The position numbers and the translations under genes are program-made. DNA of 64,000 nt from Macrotis lagotis. Lineage: Eukaryota > Chordata > Mammalia > Peramelemorphia > Peramelidae. The notes beneath the pieces were generated by a model. That model did no database searches. It had not been told where the DNA came from and worked only from the letters and a program-made list of their open reading frames with translations. The stretch lies in the NCBI RefSeq assembly GCF_037893015.1, contig NC_133661.1:223537489-223601488 (forward strand), read 5' to 3'. This document shows positions 51,801 through 54,584 of this stretch, one piece after another; the stretch's first letter is position 1; every line of letters begins with the position of its first letter.

Positions 51801-54011
51801 TGTCCGTTATAGGTATTCAAATAATTCACAGTAGGTGTTCAAATACTTATTATTAAACAAGGTATGTTTCACATTACAAAAGATAAAGGAATTTTAGTTT
51901 AAACTGAAGTCAGTTTTGTATCCAAAAGTCTCTAATGTAAACAAAGTTGTATTACTATGCTGAACCATAGCACTCCTAAAAAGATTTCTTAAGTAATGGC
52001 TTAGATGAAAATATAAACAGATGAGGGTAATGGGCACCCATAGAAAGTACTGTAAGATGTCTTTGGAACTTTGGATATTAAATTTCAGCTTTCATTTGAA
52101 GCCAAATATTCCTACTACTTAATCACTGCAAATGTGGAGAGCACAGCAAGGTTCAAACTCAGCTTTCATACTGTTACAGATGACAAAGTTATAGATGATC
52201 ACATCAAACCACAGTCCTAAGTGTCCCAAACACAATTTCCTGAAATTGTGACCATTTTAACTAGAGATTAATTATTCAATTTTTAAAAAATATTCAACTA
52301 CTAATTCTGACACAAATCTATATGGAAAATTGAATATATTTCATACCTTGTGCAAGCATGTTAAATTCCAAGAACAGTGCTATGTGATAAAGCTCCATTG
52401 CTTCTTCAGCCCTAGTCAAATTTGGCTTTCCTGCTACCAGAGCCTGAACTTCACTCAGACTCCCCACAGAAGGGCTGCAGTGCAAAACTGAGAGGTCGAC
52501 TACATCAGTATACATACAGTTTAAAATAACTTTAGCGTATTTTTTTGGTATGATGGACTCATCTAATATAATTCTAGTGGGAGTCCGCAACGTTCGGTCT
52601 GTAATTTCTTCACCAGTCCGTATCCTCCTTTGTAATAAATTTCGAAAAAATGGGGACCGTGCTGAAATAACAGCTTTGTGAGCTCTAAGGTCTTCATCTA
52701 AACAGTTCTGATTTCCAACAAAAGCTTCAACTAGTTCAGAGTCTGATGAAAAACTGAGGACAACATCATAGTAACACATATAATCAAACAGTCCACGCAT
52801 ATCTACATCAAGGGAATTTGGTGTTCCAAATTCTTCAGTGAGCTGCACTAGTATATCAACATTCTGAAATCTCGAGTCCTCCACTCCAAATTCTCCTGTG
52901 TAAAGATAATGTAACAAGGCAGAGAACATGGGCATATCTATACCTGCTGTATTGATGTCCATTATTATCTCTGCTCCATACTCAGGGGAAGAAGAAAGCA
53001 GGGTCTTAAAGAATGGACACCTTGCTGCTAAAATGGCCCGGTGCACAGGAAAACAAGTTTCTTGAAATATTAAGTCTACATCCGTACAGTACTTGTACTC
53101 ATAAAGATCAGCCATATCTTTTTGCAGTGTTCGAGCTTCTGGACGGGCCAAACTGGCTTGCAGAGAAAGCTCCTTTAAGGCTGACGTTCCCTCATATTCC
53201 TCTACTAATGCATTGACATCTCTTACATCCCACCCCGAGAGGAGTTCTCGCATCTGCTTTGCGTGGTCAGCAGAGCGACTGGATTTCCGACGTTTAATAA
53301 ATTTCTTCTTGAGGGTGGCAAGGCCAGAGGTTTTCTTTTTCTTGTCTTGTGGCTTCTCATGGCCATGGTCAAGACTATATAATTTTGATTCACATCCATA
53401 GCCTTGATGAGAATAGGATGATGTTCCTAAAGCAGAAAATTAATAATTAATGAAAGGTGTCCTCTTTTTAAAATATAATCTTATTTTCAAGTCTTTTTGA
53501 TTATTAACTCCTTTCATAATATAATTCCATAACCTTTACTTAAAGAAATTTTTTGATTTTAAAAAGGAAACTAAATCTTAGTTTTAGTAGCAGGGGCCAT
53601 TTTTCAAGAGAATGTATAATTTATTCTAATAAATTTCCTATCTCTTTTTTAGTTACTAGTGATTAATTTTTATTCAATAAATCATCAACATATTTTTGAT
53701 GACTTACAATTACAGTGAAAATAGTCAAAATGAATGGCCATTTATGCTTAAGCAGTCCAGTTAGTGTAAAAATCATACAGAAGCAGAGTCCTCATTAAAA
53801 AAAAAACAAACAAACCACAATTATAACCTAAGAGGAAAACTTTTTAAAAGCTCAATACTCATCTACTCAAGTTTCTAGTTCTATTAAGTTCAATAAAGAA
53901 CACTGTCAGAAAAAAATTGATGAAATTACCTATAAATGTTTGTTGGGCCTGTGAATTTCCCCCTACCCTTGGGGAACACGAATGGGGATAGTTAGATGCA
54001 TTAGCACCCAT
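7412..54011 (-). CDS. BTBD7: BTBD7, BTB/POZ domain-containing protein 7 (ten coding exons, complete)
   Basis: Recognised by near-identity to the remembered human protein along its whole length. Joining the ten exons listed separately gives 3,363 nt, or 1,120 residues plus TAA; human BTBD7 is about 1,132. Order: N-terminal MGANAS (myristoylation-type), basic patch at residues 56-75, first BTB domain about 141-206, second BTB about 246-335, BACK-type helical region about 388-500, proline run 754-768, and a low-complexity Ser/Pro/Arg-rich tail ending KKSAL. BTB and BACK domains usually mediate dimerisation and cullin-3 binding. In mouse, Btbd7 is reported to promote Snail2 expression and epithelial clefting in branching organs. 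All introns are GT-AG, phases match, and no internal stop or frameshift was seen. The start is the ATG at 54011, giving the conserved N-terminus. Function is by homology only. Confidence 0.97.
8330..8440 (+). mobile_element. THER/MIR SINE 3' part
   Basis: CATCTCAATTTCTTTCTCCATAAAATAGG followed by a TTGGCTTAGATGACTG and AACTCTAAAATTCAATGATT tail, typical of THER1/MIR ends. It lies in the intron before the last exon; the rest of 8441-9271 shows no repeat I can name. Confidence 0.6.
9272..9697 (-). CDS. BTBD7: BTBD7 coding exon 9 (residues 708-849; proline-rich)
   Basis: 426 nt with acceptor TTGTAG|AATCCT and donor AAGTG|GTAAGT. It encodes NPHKFFPDERFGDESPLLTV and then the proline-rich FHPPLPPPPPPYHPP at 754-768, a possible SH3, WW or EVH1 ligand. 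It ends AATAAVMTAEKQV. Against the human sequence as I remember it, an alanine/threonine-rich stretch before EKQV is about a dozen residues shorter, which accounts for most of the length difference of the protein. Confidence 0.96.
10400..10557 (-). mobile_element. WSINE1-type SINE
   Basis: Reverse copy of the abundant tRNA-like SINE (T-run, TTGCAAGGCAATGGGGTTAA, TGAACCCAGGTACTCC B-box side, CCACTGTGCCACC head). A perfect 15-bp target duplication TGGTATTCAGGTCTT lies at 10385-10399 and 10558-10572. Confidence 0.95.
10635..10774 (-). mobile_element. Older WSINE1-related SINE
   Basis: Reverse copy with GCCCAAGGTCACTCAGCTAG and TCTATCCATTGCACCACCTAG. More diverged than its neighbour; no clear target duplication. 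Confidence 0.8.
10868..11152 (+). mobile_element. Long-tailed tRNA-like marsupial SINE
   Basis: Head ACAGCCAGATGGTGCAATG, B-box region GAGTTCAAATCAGATCTC, a CORE-like CAAGTCACTTAACCCTGATT, then a long tail with TGGTCACTGGACCCAAATGT and GGAGGAGAAAGTGAGGCTAG. It ends near CAAAATGAAAGGCAAATGC. Confidence 0.8.
11550..11935 (+). mobile_element. MIR element split by a SINE
   Basis: The left half ends at TTTGCCTCAGTTTACTCAACT (11659) and the right half resumes at TTTCCTCAACTGTAAAA (about 11818), running to GTGCCTGGCACAAACTAAG. A WSINE1-type copy occupies the gap. Confidence 0.75.
11660..11815 (-). mobile_element. WSINE1-type SINE inserted in MIR
   Basis: Reverse copy with TTTTTGCAAAGCAGTTGGG and CCACTGTGCCACCTAGCTGC. 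Flanked by AGTTTACTCAACT (11647-11659) and AATTTCCTCAACT (11816-11828), a target duplication with two mismatches. Confidence 0.9.
12501..12681 (+). mobile_element. WSINE1-type SINE
   Basis: Full forward copy: GGGCGGCTAGGTGGCGTAGT head with A-box, GGGTTCAAATCC B-box, GGCCTTGGGCAAGCCACTTA, and an A-rich tail. Perfect 10-bp duplication CTTTATCAAG at 12491-12500 and 12682-12691. Confidence 0.96.
13190..13263 (+). mobile_element. SINE 5' fragment
   Basis: AACTAGGTGACATAAGTAG and GGGGTCAGGAAGACCCATG resemble a tRNA-like SINE head. It is cut off by the L1 that starts about 13264; a MIR-like CORE portion resumes at 13966. Confidence 0.6.
13264..13965 (+). mobile_element. L1 3' end, 5'-truncated
   Basis: Matches the marsupial L1 3' region: ACATTAATGCATTGTTGGTG, GGAACTATGCCCAAAGGGCT, ACCCATCAATTGGGAAATGG, GGAAATGTTTTATGTAATTG, then an A-rich end. 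Diverged, hence not recent. Confidence 0.85.
13966..14130 (+). mobile_element. MIR-type SINE
   Basis: GAGTGACCCTTGGAAAGTTT, CAGTTTTAGTTTTATCAGG, AGTAAAATGGAGATAGTAAT and TAAGGATAAAGTGAGGTAAT follow MIR order. The L1 probably sits inside it. Confidence 0.65.
14425..14603 (-). CDS. BTBD7: BTBD7 coding exon 8 (residues 648-707)
   Basis: 179 nt with acceptor TTTCAG|TTCCTC and donor TTGCAG|GTAGGA. It encodes VPRLLVMKEMVKRLQELRHT followed by EQVQRAYALNCGEGATVSYE and LREFGLADAAAELLQ. It is predicted mostly helical, and the intron phase matches both neighbours. Confidence 0.96.
15000..15215 (+). mobile_element. THER/MIR SINE
   Basis: TGACCTTGGACAAATCACTT, TTGTAAAATGAAGGAGTTAG and the terminal CTACATCTATGATTCTATG. 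Confidence 0.75.
15216..16216. other. Intronic sequence, nothing recognised
   Basis: A+T-rich intron between coding exons 7 and 8. No convincing repeat or conserved block apart from a possible L2-like end near 15400-15460 (AACATAGTATCTGACACTCA). Confidence 0.5.
16217..16406 (-). CDS. BTBD7: BTBD7 coding exon 7 (residues 585-647)
   Basis: 190 nt with acceptor TTTCAG|TCAGTG and donor TCCAG|GTAAGG. It encodes SVLDEMMVEQTDLVRLRMVR, then MSNVPDTLYMVNNAVPQCCH and QQISSNQSSPPSVVANEIP. The sequence is very close to human. I recognise no named domain here, although the strong conservation suggests structured sequence. Confidence 0.96.
16655..16800 (-). mobile_element. MIR-type SINE
   Basis: Reverse MIR landmarks: TTTTCTAGATGAGGAAACTG, GAGGTTACCTGACTTGCCTC and GGCAGAGTCAAGGCTTTTGA. 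Confidence 0.75.
17195..17320 (+). mobile_element. MIR-like SINE, diverged
   Basis: CTCAGAGTTAGGAAGACAGA, GGTTCAAGTACTATCTCTGA and a weak CORE with CATTTACCCTCTTTGGACCTC. Confidence 0.5.
17646..17789 (-). CDS. BTBD7: BTBD7 coding exon 6 (residues 537-584)
   Basis: 144 nt, phase 0 at both ends, encoding LKRSLISTPPSDMLPTAEGG through YVRPRLFSPYVDEAK. The donor AAAG|GTAATG is normal. The acceptor is TTTTTAAAAAG|CTGAAG, where purines separate the pyrimidine tract from the AG, so it looks weaker than the gene's other acceptors. The first residue is Leu (CTG) where I recall Met in human. Confidence 0.95.
18241..18393 (+). mobile_element. WSINE1-type SINE, older, internal deletion
   Basis: GGGGCAGCTAGGTAGCACAC head, but the segment with GCCCTGGAGTC is missing before AGGAGTACCTG. 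The A-rich flanks carry AAACAAAACCA on both sides, a probable target duplication. Confidence 0.85.
19095..19255 (-). CDS. BTBD7: BTBD7 coding exon 5 (residues 483-536)
   Basis: 161 nt with acceptor CAACAG|AACCAA and donor GATGCA|GTAAGT. It encodes EPNLISGTAHSVNKRG, the basic stretch VKRRD, and LDIEELREILSSLLPFVRIE, then ends LSDA. The conserved IEELREILSSLLPFVRIEHI block is the C-terminal part of the BACK-like region. Confidence 0.96.
19640..20700 (+). mobile_element. L2/L3-type LINE, RT and 3' region, diverged
   Basis: A forward frame reads MSHMDYCNSPPFQNLTATTL, matching the SRLDYCNSLLTGLPASTL block of L2/L3 RT. Farther on come ATGTAACTCCTGAGCTCAAA and CTCCTCCAGGAAGCCTTCCC, in the usual order of the 3' part. 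The middle (20000-20350) is weak. Confidence 0.65.
21191..21330 (-). mobile_element. WSINE1-type SINE
   Basis: Reverse copy flanked by AGCTTTTATCTTTCTT (21175-21190) and AGCCTTTATCTTTCTT (21331-21346), a 16-bp duplication with one mismatch. Its head is shortened near TCCAGGGTGCCACC. Confidence 0.92.
21950..22135 (-). mobile_element. L1 3' end
   Basis: Reverse copy with TTTTCTCCCTCCCTCCTTTC and CAATCTGATATAGGTTATAA, standard for marsupial L1 3' UTRs. Confidence 0.7.
22364..22407. repeat. (TA)n microsatellite
   Basis: About 22 AT units. Confidence 0.97.
22480..25430 (-). mobile_element. Old antisense L1: ORF2 endonuclease side to ORF1 side
   Basis: Plus-strand text parallels the antisense of mammalian L1: ATCCCAGAAATTCTGGTATG, GATGTGGTGCTAAGAAATAT, TCTTCTGATATTGTCATATT and TATGGTTCCTTTTAGCATA (ORF2 5' side). 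Then CTGTGAATTCTTTCATTTGG and TATGAACCTTAAATTATCTC resemble antisense ORF1. The 23450-24880 stretch between is not clearly assigned, so two separate copies are possible. Confidence 0.5.
25664..25843. mobile_element. hAT-like non-autonomous DNA transposon
   Basis: Starts AGGCAGGCGTGGGGAACG. The reverse complement of its right end starts AGGCAGGGGAAGGGAA, giving imperfect inverted repeats of the CAGGGGTGGGGAAC type seen in mammalian hAT-Charlie relics. An 8-bp target duplication is not clear. Confidence 0.5.
25900..27100. other. Intronic stretch of unknown origin
   Basis: Contains C7 and G12 homopolymers and a G+C-richer part at 26000-26300. I recognise no gene and no repeat family with confidence. 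Confidence 0.4.
27105..27290 (-). mobile_element. MAR1 SINE
   Basis: Reverse copy: TTGTTGTTCAGTTGTTTTAG and CCATTTGGGGTTTTCTTGAC tail, TTTTATAGATGAGGAACTTA CORE, and GCACCAACTAGCTGCC head. Confidence 0.85.
27690..27935 (+). mobile_element. L2/L3-type LINE fragment
   Basis: TCTTGTAATGATCTCCTTCC, GTGATTTTTCTAACATGGTC and TTACCATGTCACTCAC follow the L3 order of intron-type relics seen elsewhere in the window (42440, 58590). Confidence 0.6.
28347..28422 (-). CDS. BTBD7: BTBD7 coding exon 4 (residues 458-482)
   Basis: A short exon of 76 nt with acceptor TTGTAG|GCAAGT and donor AGAG|GTAAGA, encoding ASEQDILKYLIKWGEHQLMK then RIADR. It ends in phase 1, and the split Glu codon is finished by exon 5. 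The residues continue the BACK-like helices. Confidence 0.95.
28967..29135 (+). mobile_element. WSINE1-type SINE
   Basis: Forward copy with GAGTTCAAATCCCGC B-box region and A15 tail. Flanked by AAGCAGGTACG (28956-28966) and AAGCAGGTATG (29136-29146). Confidence 0.94.
29441..29581 (+). mobile_element. WSINE1-type SINE
   Basis: Forward copy starting GGGGCAGCTAGGTGGCGCAG. Perfect 14-bp duplication AAAAGACAAACTTA at 29427-29440 and 29582-29595. Confidence 0.96.
29990..30155 (+). mobile_element. THER/MIR SINE, diverged
   Basis: GGTGCAAAGAACATTGGAT, AATCTAGGCCCTGACGC, then CAAAATAAGGATGGTTGGAC and TAGATTCTTCTAGTTTTACA, which is MIR order. Confidence 0.6.
30228..30436 (-). CDS. BTBD7: BTBD7 coding exon 3 (residues 388-457; BACK region)
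   Basis: 209 nt with acceptor TTTTAG|GCTGTG and donor CAG|GTAATT. It encodes GCEDIIAESISLDTLIAILK through DVFYELSKDHLL and ends DYLQ. This is the helical BACK segment that follows BTB domains. The exon lies 21.9 kb from the preceding coding exon, the longest intron contained in the window. Confidence 0.96.
30480..31550. other. Intronic sequence, nothing firmly recognised
   Basis: A+T-rich. Text at 31150-31540 (CTCAATGGCCCTATAATCCA and following) reads like an old repeat, but I cannot assign it. Confidence 0.4.
31555..31755 (+). mobile_element. L2-type LINE 3' end
   Basis: GCCCTCAAGGCCTTTCCTCC, AAGTAAGCTCTGCTAGGACA and GGGACTGTTTTAATTTCTGT follow the familiar L2 3' order. Confidence 0.65.
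31766..31908 (+). mobile_element. WSINE1-type SINE
   Basis: Forward copy. Perfect 14-bp duplication AAAATGCATGGTCA at 31752-31765 and 31909-31922. It sits in the end of the L2 piece. Confidence 0.96.
32366..32515 (+). mobile_element. WSINE1-type SINE, first of a back-to-back pair
   Basis: Forward copy. Perfect 13-bp duplication AAAAGTAATAGGG at 32353-32365 and 32516-32528. The next SINE begins at once. Confidence 0.95.
32529..32688 (+). mobile_element. WSINE1-type SINE, second of the pair
   Basis: Begins ATGGCTAGGTGGTGCAGTGA directly after the first copy's right duplication. Its own right flank AAAAATTAATAAGG resembles the same target. It lacks about a dozen bases after CAGCCT. Confidence 0.93.
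33200..34540. other. Intronic, mostly unassigned
   Basis: Purine-rich on the plus strand at 33280-33900. No gene. Could be further antisense LINE sequence, too diverged to tell. Confidence 0.4.
34550..35020 (-). mobile_element. L1 ORF2 3' end, antisense
   Basis: AGAATGTTTGAAGCAATTCA, CGGTCATCTTGCCAGTTTCT and GTTTTAATTTGCATTTCTTT match the antisense of marsupial L1 ORF2 near its stop. An (ATAC)5 run lies at 34957-34976. Confidence 0.65.
35050..35400 (-). mobile_element. L1 3' UTR fragment, antisense
   Basis: TTTGCATTCTGAGCCTTCAC, TCTCTATCAGGAGATTGGTA and GAGTCTTGGCTGGTCATTCT recall antisense L1 3' UTR sequence of another subfamily. Confidence 0.5.
35405..35620 (+). mobile_element. L1 3' fragment, sense
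   Basis: AGATTAGGGAATGGCTAAAC and ATGTGGTACATGAATGTAAC match the L1 text AATTGGGGAATGGCTGAAC and following, in forward orientation. Confidence 0.6.
36545..36704 (+). mobile_element. WSINE1-type SINE
   Basis: Forward copy, nearly consensus (GGGGCAGCTAGGTGGCGCAG, TTCAAATCCGGTCTCAGAC). The flanks are A/T-rich with only a loose duplication (TTAATTAAATTACAT / AATTAAATTTTAAT). Confidence 0.94.
36746..36921 (-). mobile_element. WSINE1-type SINE with duplicated head
   Basis: Reverse copy flanked by TTTCTCTA at 36738-36745 and 36922-36929. The head is repeated: GCCACCTAGCTGCCCC is followed at once by a second GCCACCTAGCCGCCCC. Confidence 0.92.
37035..37187 (-). mobile_element. WSINE1-type SINE
   Basis: Reverse copy, CTATCCACTGTGCCACCTAG head. 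Small deletion around AAGTGAGGTTGG. No exact target duplication resolved. Confidence 0.9.
37467..37639 (+). mobile_element. WSINE1-type SINE with perfect 16-bp duplication
   Basis: Forward copy flanked by AAAAGGTCTAGTCTGG at 37451-37466 and 37640-37655. Its tail has extra AAAGATTCAGCAGCAG beyond the A-run. Confidence 0.97.
37915..38100 (-). mobile_element. L1 ORF2 fragment, antisense
   Basis: TCCAAGTATTTTCCCCACTC, ACCATTGATTTTGTTTAATG and CAAAACTTTATTTTATGGAA parallel antisense L1 ORF2. Confidence 0.55.
38160..39470. other. Intronic, one weak MIR only
   Basis: A reverse MIR-like piece lies at about 38860-39000 (GAGATTAAATAATTGGCTAC-like text, then AAGGCCAGCTCTCTAACCAC). The rest is A+T-rich without recognised content. 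Confidence 0.4.
39480..40130 (+). mobile_element. L1 3' end with internal (TAA)n
   Basis: AATTTATAGCAGTTTTTTGT, GGCAAAGAACTGGAAACTAA and CATGATTCTAGAGGACTAAA match L1 3' sequence in order. An expanded (TAA)n tract lies at 39797-39841. Confidence 0.7.
39797..39841. repeat. (TAA)n microsatellite
   Basis: About 15 units inside the L1 3' end. Confidence 0.97.
40165..40467 (-). mobile_element. Long-tailed tRNA-like marsupial SINE, full length
   Basis: Reverse copy from CTTCATTTTGAAGAAGACC through CTGGGTCCAGTGGCCAGATA to the head ACTATACCACCTAG. It is the best preserved of the three copies in the window. Confidence 0.8.
40640..41060 (+). mobile_element. L1 3' UTR, second subfamily
   Basis: GAGAATACCATCTGTATCCA, GGCATGGAAACAATGTAAAG and CTGCCTTCTGTGGGGGGTAG, followed by an A-rich end. 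The same end occurs at 47459 and, reversed, at 41707. Confidence 0.7.
41341..41530 (-). mobile_element. WSINE1-type SINE
   Basis: Reverse copy whose poly-T tail became ATTT-rich. Flanked by CCAATCTTCATT (41328-) and CCAATCTTTATT (41531-). Confidence 0.9.
41565..41705 (-). mobile_element. WSINE1-type SINE inside the L1 tail
   Basis: Reverse copy, near consensus. Flanked by TATTCTCT on both sides (left about 41539, right about 41705). It sits at the junction between the target and the poly-T of the L1 that follows. Confidence 0.92.
41707..42428 (-). mobile_element. L1 3' end, 5'-truncated
   Basis: Reverse copy: AATTTTACAATTTTCCCTCT, TTACATTGTTTCCATAGTAT, CAGCATCAGTTCATGCAGCT, ACCCATTCCCCAAATTGATG, and ends at TTTTGGGCA. 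Its target duplication CCAATCTTTATTCT is at about 41531 and 42429. Confidence 0.88.
42440..42870 (+). mobile_element. L2/L3-type LINE 3' region
   Basis: ATAATGTTCCTAAAGCACAA, GTCTGACTATATAACTTCTC and GAATACTTCCTTCATCATC follow L3 order, ending with TTGTATCTTTAGTGCCAAGG. Confidence 0.65.
43150..43300 (+). mobile_element. THER/MIR SINE
   Basis: GGGCAAATACCTTAACTTCC, TTCCTTTTCTGTAAAACAAG and TTCCAGCTCTAGATC in order. Confidence 0.65.
44516..44672 (+). mobile_element. WSINE1-type SINE
   Basis: Forward copy. Perfect 11-bp duplication AGATAATGAAG at 44505-44515 and 44673-44683. Confidence 0.95.
44724..44760 (-). mobile_element. SINE head fragment
   Basis: Only the tRNA-like head is present in reverse (CTCTATCCACTGTGCCACCT, AGCTGCCC). 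No tail or B-box. Confidence 0.85.
44788..44885 (+). repeat. Unassigned 97-bp direct repeat, copy 1
   Basis: CCATGTAACTTTCAATGTTT through CATCACTAAACAAGTCAATG recurs at 47808-47904 with about five mismatches. I do not recognise a family. Confidence 0.9.
45028..45186 (+). mobile_element. WSINE1-type SINE
   Basis: Forward copy. Perfect 10-bp duplication AATGGATTTG at 45018-45027 and 45187-45196. Confidence 0.94.
45482..45577 (+). mobile_element. WSINE1-type SINE, lacking the head
   Basis: Starts at the B-box side (CCTGGATTCAAATCCAACCT) and runs to the A-rich tail. 5'-truncated. Confidence 0.88.
45657..45790 (-). mobile_element. WSINE1-type SINE
   Basis: Reverse copy. Perfect 14-bp duplication TGATTATATTTTTC at 45643-45656 and 45791-45804. 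The outermost head bases are absent. Confidence 0.95.
46240..46490 (-). mobile_element. L2/L3-type LINE fragment, antisense
   Basis: GAGCCCAGGAGAGAAGCCTG and TCATCAATACTGTCAAATAC match the complement of L2/L3 RT (the CAGTGTCAAATGCTGC block as I recall it). Confidence 0.5.
46500..47230. other. Intronic, nothing recognised
   Basis: A+T-rich, no gene. No repeat family could be named. Confidence 0.5.
47238..47286 (+). mobile_element. SINE middle fragment
   Basis: Only the central part (GTCTGGAGTCAGGAGTACCT, GGGTTCAAATCCGGTCTCAG) is present, just upstream of a full copy. Confidence 0.85.
47298..47458 (+). mobile_element. WSINE1-type SINE
   Basis: Forward copy, AGCGGCAAGGTGGATAGAGC head (small duplication in the A-box region), A-rich tail. 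It abuts the L1 3' end at 47459. Confidence 0.92.
47459..47768 (+). mobile_element. L1 3' UTR, second subfamily
   Basis: GAATACTATCTGTATCCAGA, ACCATGGAAACAATGTAAAG and CTGCCTTCTGTGGGGGGTGA, AAACTCAAAATAAACAAAAT tail. Same subfamily as 40640-41060. Confidence 0.75.
47808..47904 (+). repeat. Unassigned 97-bp direct repeat, copy 2
   Basis: Same sequence as 44788-44885, about 94% identical by eye, 3.0 kb away in the same orientation. Confidence 0.9.
47985..48650 (+). mobile_element. L1 3' end
   Basis: GCTTTATCCCAAAGAGATAA, TTGGAAATTGAGGGGATATC, CCTGGAAAGACTGCTGAAAA and ATGAATGTTGAAAAACTTTG match L1 3' text in order, ending A-rich. Confidence 0.8.
48685..49050 (+). mobile_element. L1 3' end
   Basis: GATGATCAACTGTCAGTGAC, AGCAATAAAATGATCCAATA, CTCCAGAGAAATAACTGATG and TGTGGAAATGTTTTACATGA in order. 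It follows the preceding L1 piece directly. Confidence 0.8.
49130..49225 (-). mobile_element. MIR-like SINE fragment
   Basis: TCCACAGTCACAAAGCCAGG and AGAAGTGGGTTTTGATTGGA resemble reverse MIR. Confidence 0.5.
49784..49935 (-). mobile_element. WSINE1-type SINE
   Basis: Reverse copy near consensus, TTTTTAGGTTTTTGCAAGGC to CACCTAGCCGCCCC. Flanks TAATTTTATTT and TAATTTTAATT form a loose duplication. Confidence 0.94.
50725..50884 (+). mobile_element. WSINE1-type SINE
   Basis: Forward copy. Duplication AGCACTTAA at 50716-50724 and 50885-50893. Tail AATAAAATT-rich. Confidence 0.93.
51205..51360 (-). mobile_element. WSINE1-type SINE
   Basis: Reverse copy. Perfect 10-bp duplication TAGGATATTT at 51195-51204 and 51361-51370. 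Lacks CGGATT after GAGAC. Confidence 0.95.
51380..52346. other. Intronic, nothing recognised
   Basis: Sequence just upstream of coding exon 3 in transcript order. No repeat could be named. Confidence 0.5.
52347..53426 (-). CDS. BTBD7: BTBD7 coding exon 2 (residues 28-387; both BTB domains)
   Basis: At 1,080 nt this is the largest coding exon. The acceptor is CTTTAG|GAACAT and the donor CAAG|GTATGA. It begins by completing Gly28, then encodes a lysine/arginine-rich stretch (KKKK at 56-59, KKKFIKRRK at 67-75). The first BTB fold follows (YCTDVDLIF, FPVHRAILAARCPFF, LHYLYTGEF), then a second BTB unit (YYDVVLSF, AHKAVISARSPFFRNLL, ILNCMYTDVVDL). It closes with the ELYHIALFLEFNMLAQ helix leading into BACK. 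Retaining the following intron would add only a few residues before a stop. Confidence 0.97.
53427..53929 (-). other. Short BTBD7 intron between coding exons 1 and 2
   Basis: 503 bp, GT-AG, A+T-rich, no recognisable insertion. Confidence 0.8.
53930..54011 (-). CDS. BTBD7: BTBD7 coding exon 1 (residues 1-27)
   Basis: Begins at the ATG at 54011 and ends in phase 1 at the donor G|GTAATT. It encodes MGANASNYPHSCSPRVGG and continues to QQTFI. MG followed by S at position 6 fits the N-myristoylation consensus, so Gly2 could be acylated after Met removal. The exon has 82 coding bases, and the split glycine codon is completed by the next exon. Confidence 0.96.
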
Positions 54012-54117
54012 TTTCTTCAGTCACTCAGGAATTTCACCTGCTGGCTCTTCAGAGGACAATCCCACAATCCATTTTGAGCCTTCAAGCCTGGATCCAAAAG
54101 CCTTTTTTCATCCATTT
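54012..54117 (-). other. BTBD7: 5' UTR part of the BTBD7 start exon (inferred)
   Basis: Upstream of the ATG on the minus strand, a run of twelve T's followed by AAG looks like a good acceptor, placing the exon start at 54117 and leaving 106 nt of leader. A non-coding first exon would then lie farther upstream, outside the window. RNA data would be needed to confirm the exact acceptor. Confidence 0.55.
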
Positions 54118-54509
54118 CTTAAAAAAAAAAAATCAAACCAAGAGAACTTCATTATATTCATTTTTACAAAAGCATATTTAAAATTGCATTTGACAGAAAA
54201 TATAAACATTTGCTGGAAAAAATGCATAAAGTTGCAAGTGCACCTGGGGACAAATTATGCATACTATATGGAAAAGGCTAGAAGCTAAAAGCAAACATAT
54301 AATTCAATCAAAAAGAAATTCATGGTAACTACATTTTTTCAAGCTGCACAAAACTAATGTTAAGTTAATGAATTAAACAATAGAACAATTTTTAGGATTC
54401 ATAGAAATGCTCCTTGTAAGTCCTATGGTCCCCAACTAAAAACAATTCCAAGTAATATGGAAAATGCTTAAGAATTTCTAGTCATAAATAAAATTAAGTA
54501 TTAAAAGAC

Positions 54510-54512
<3 letters not shown>

Positions 54513-54568
<56 letters not shown>

Positions 54569-54584
54569 TGTATGTATGTATGTA
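54513..54584. repeat. (AT)n followed by (ATGT)n
   Basis: A 48-base AT run then ATGT units at 54569-54584. Confidence 0.95.
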
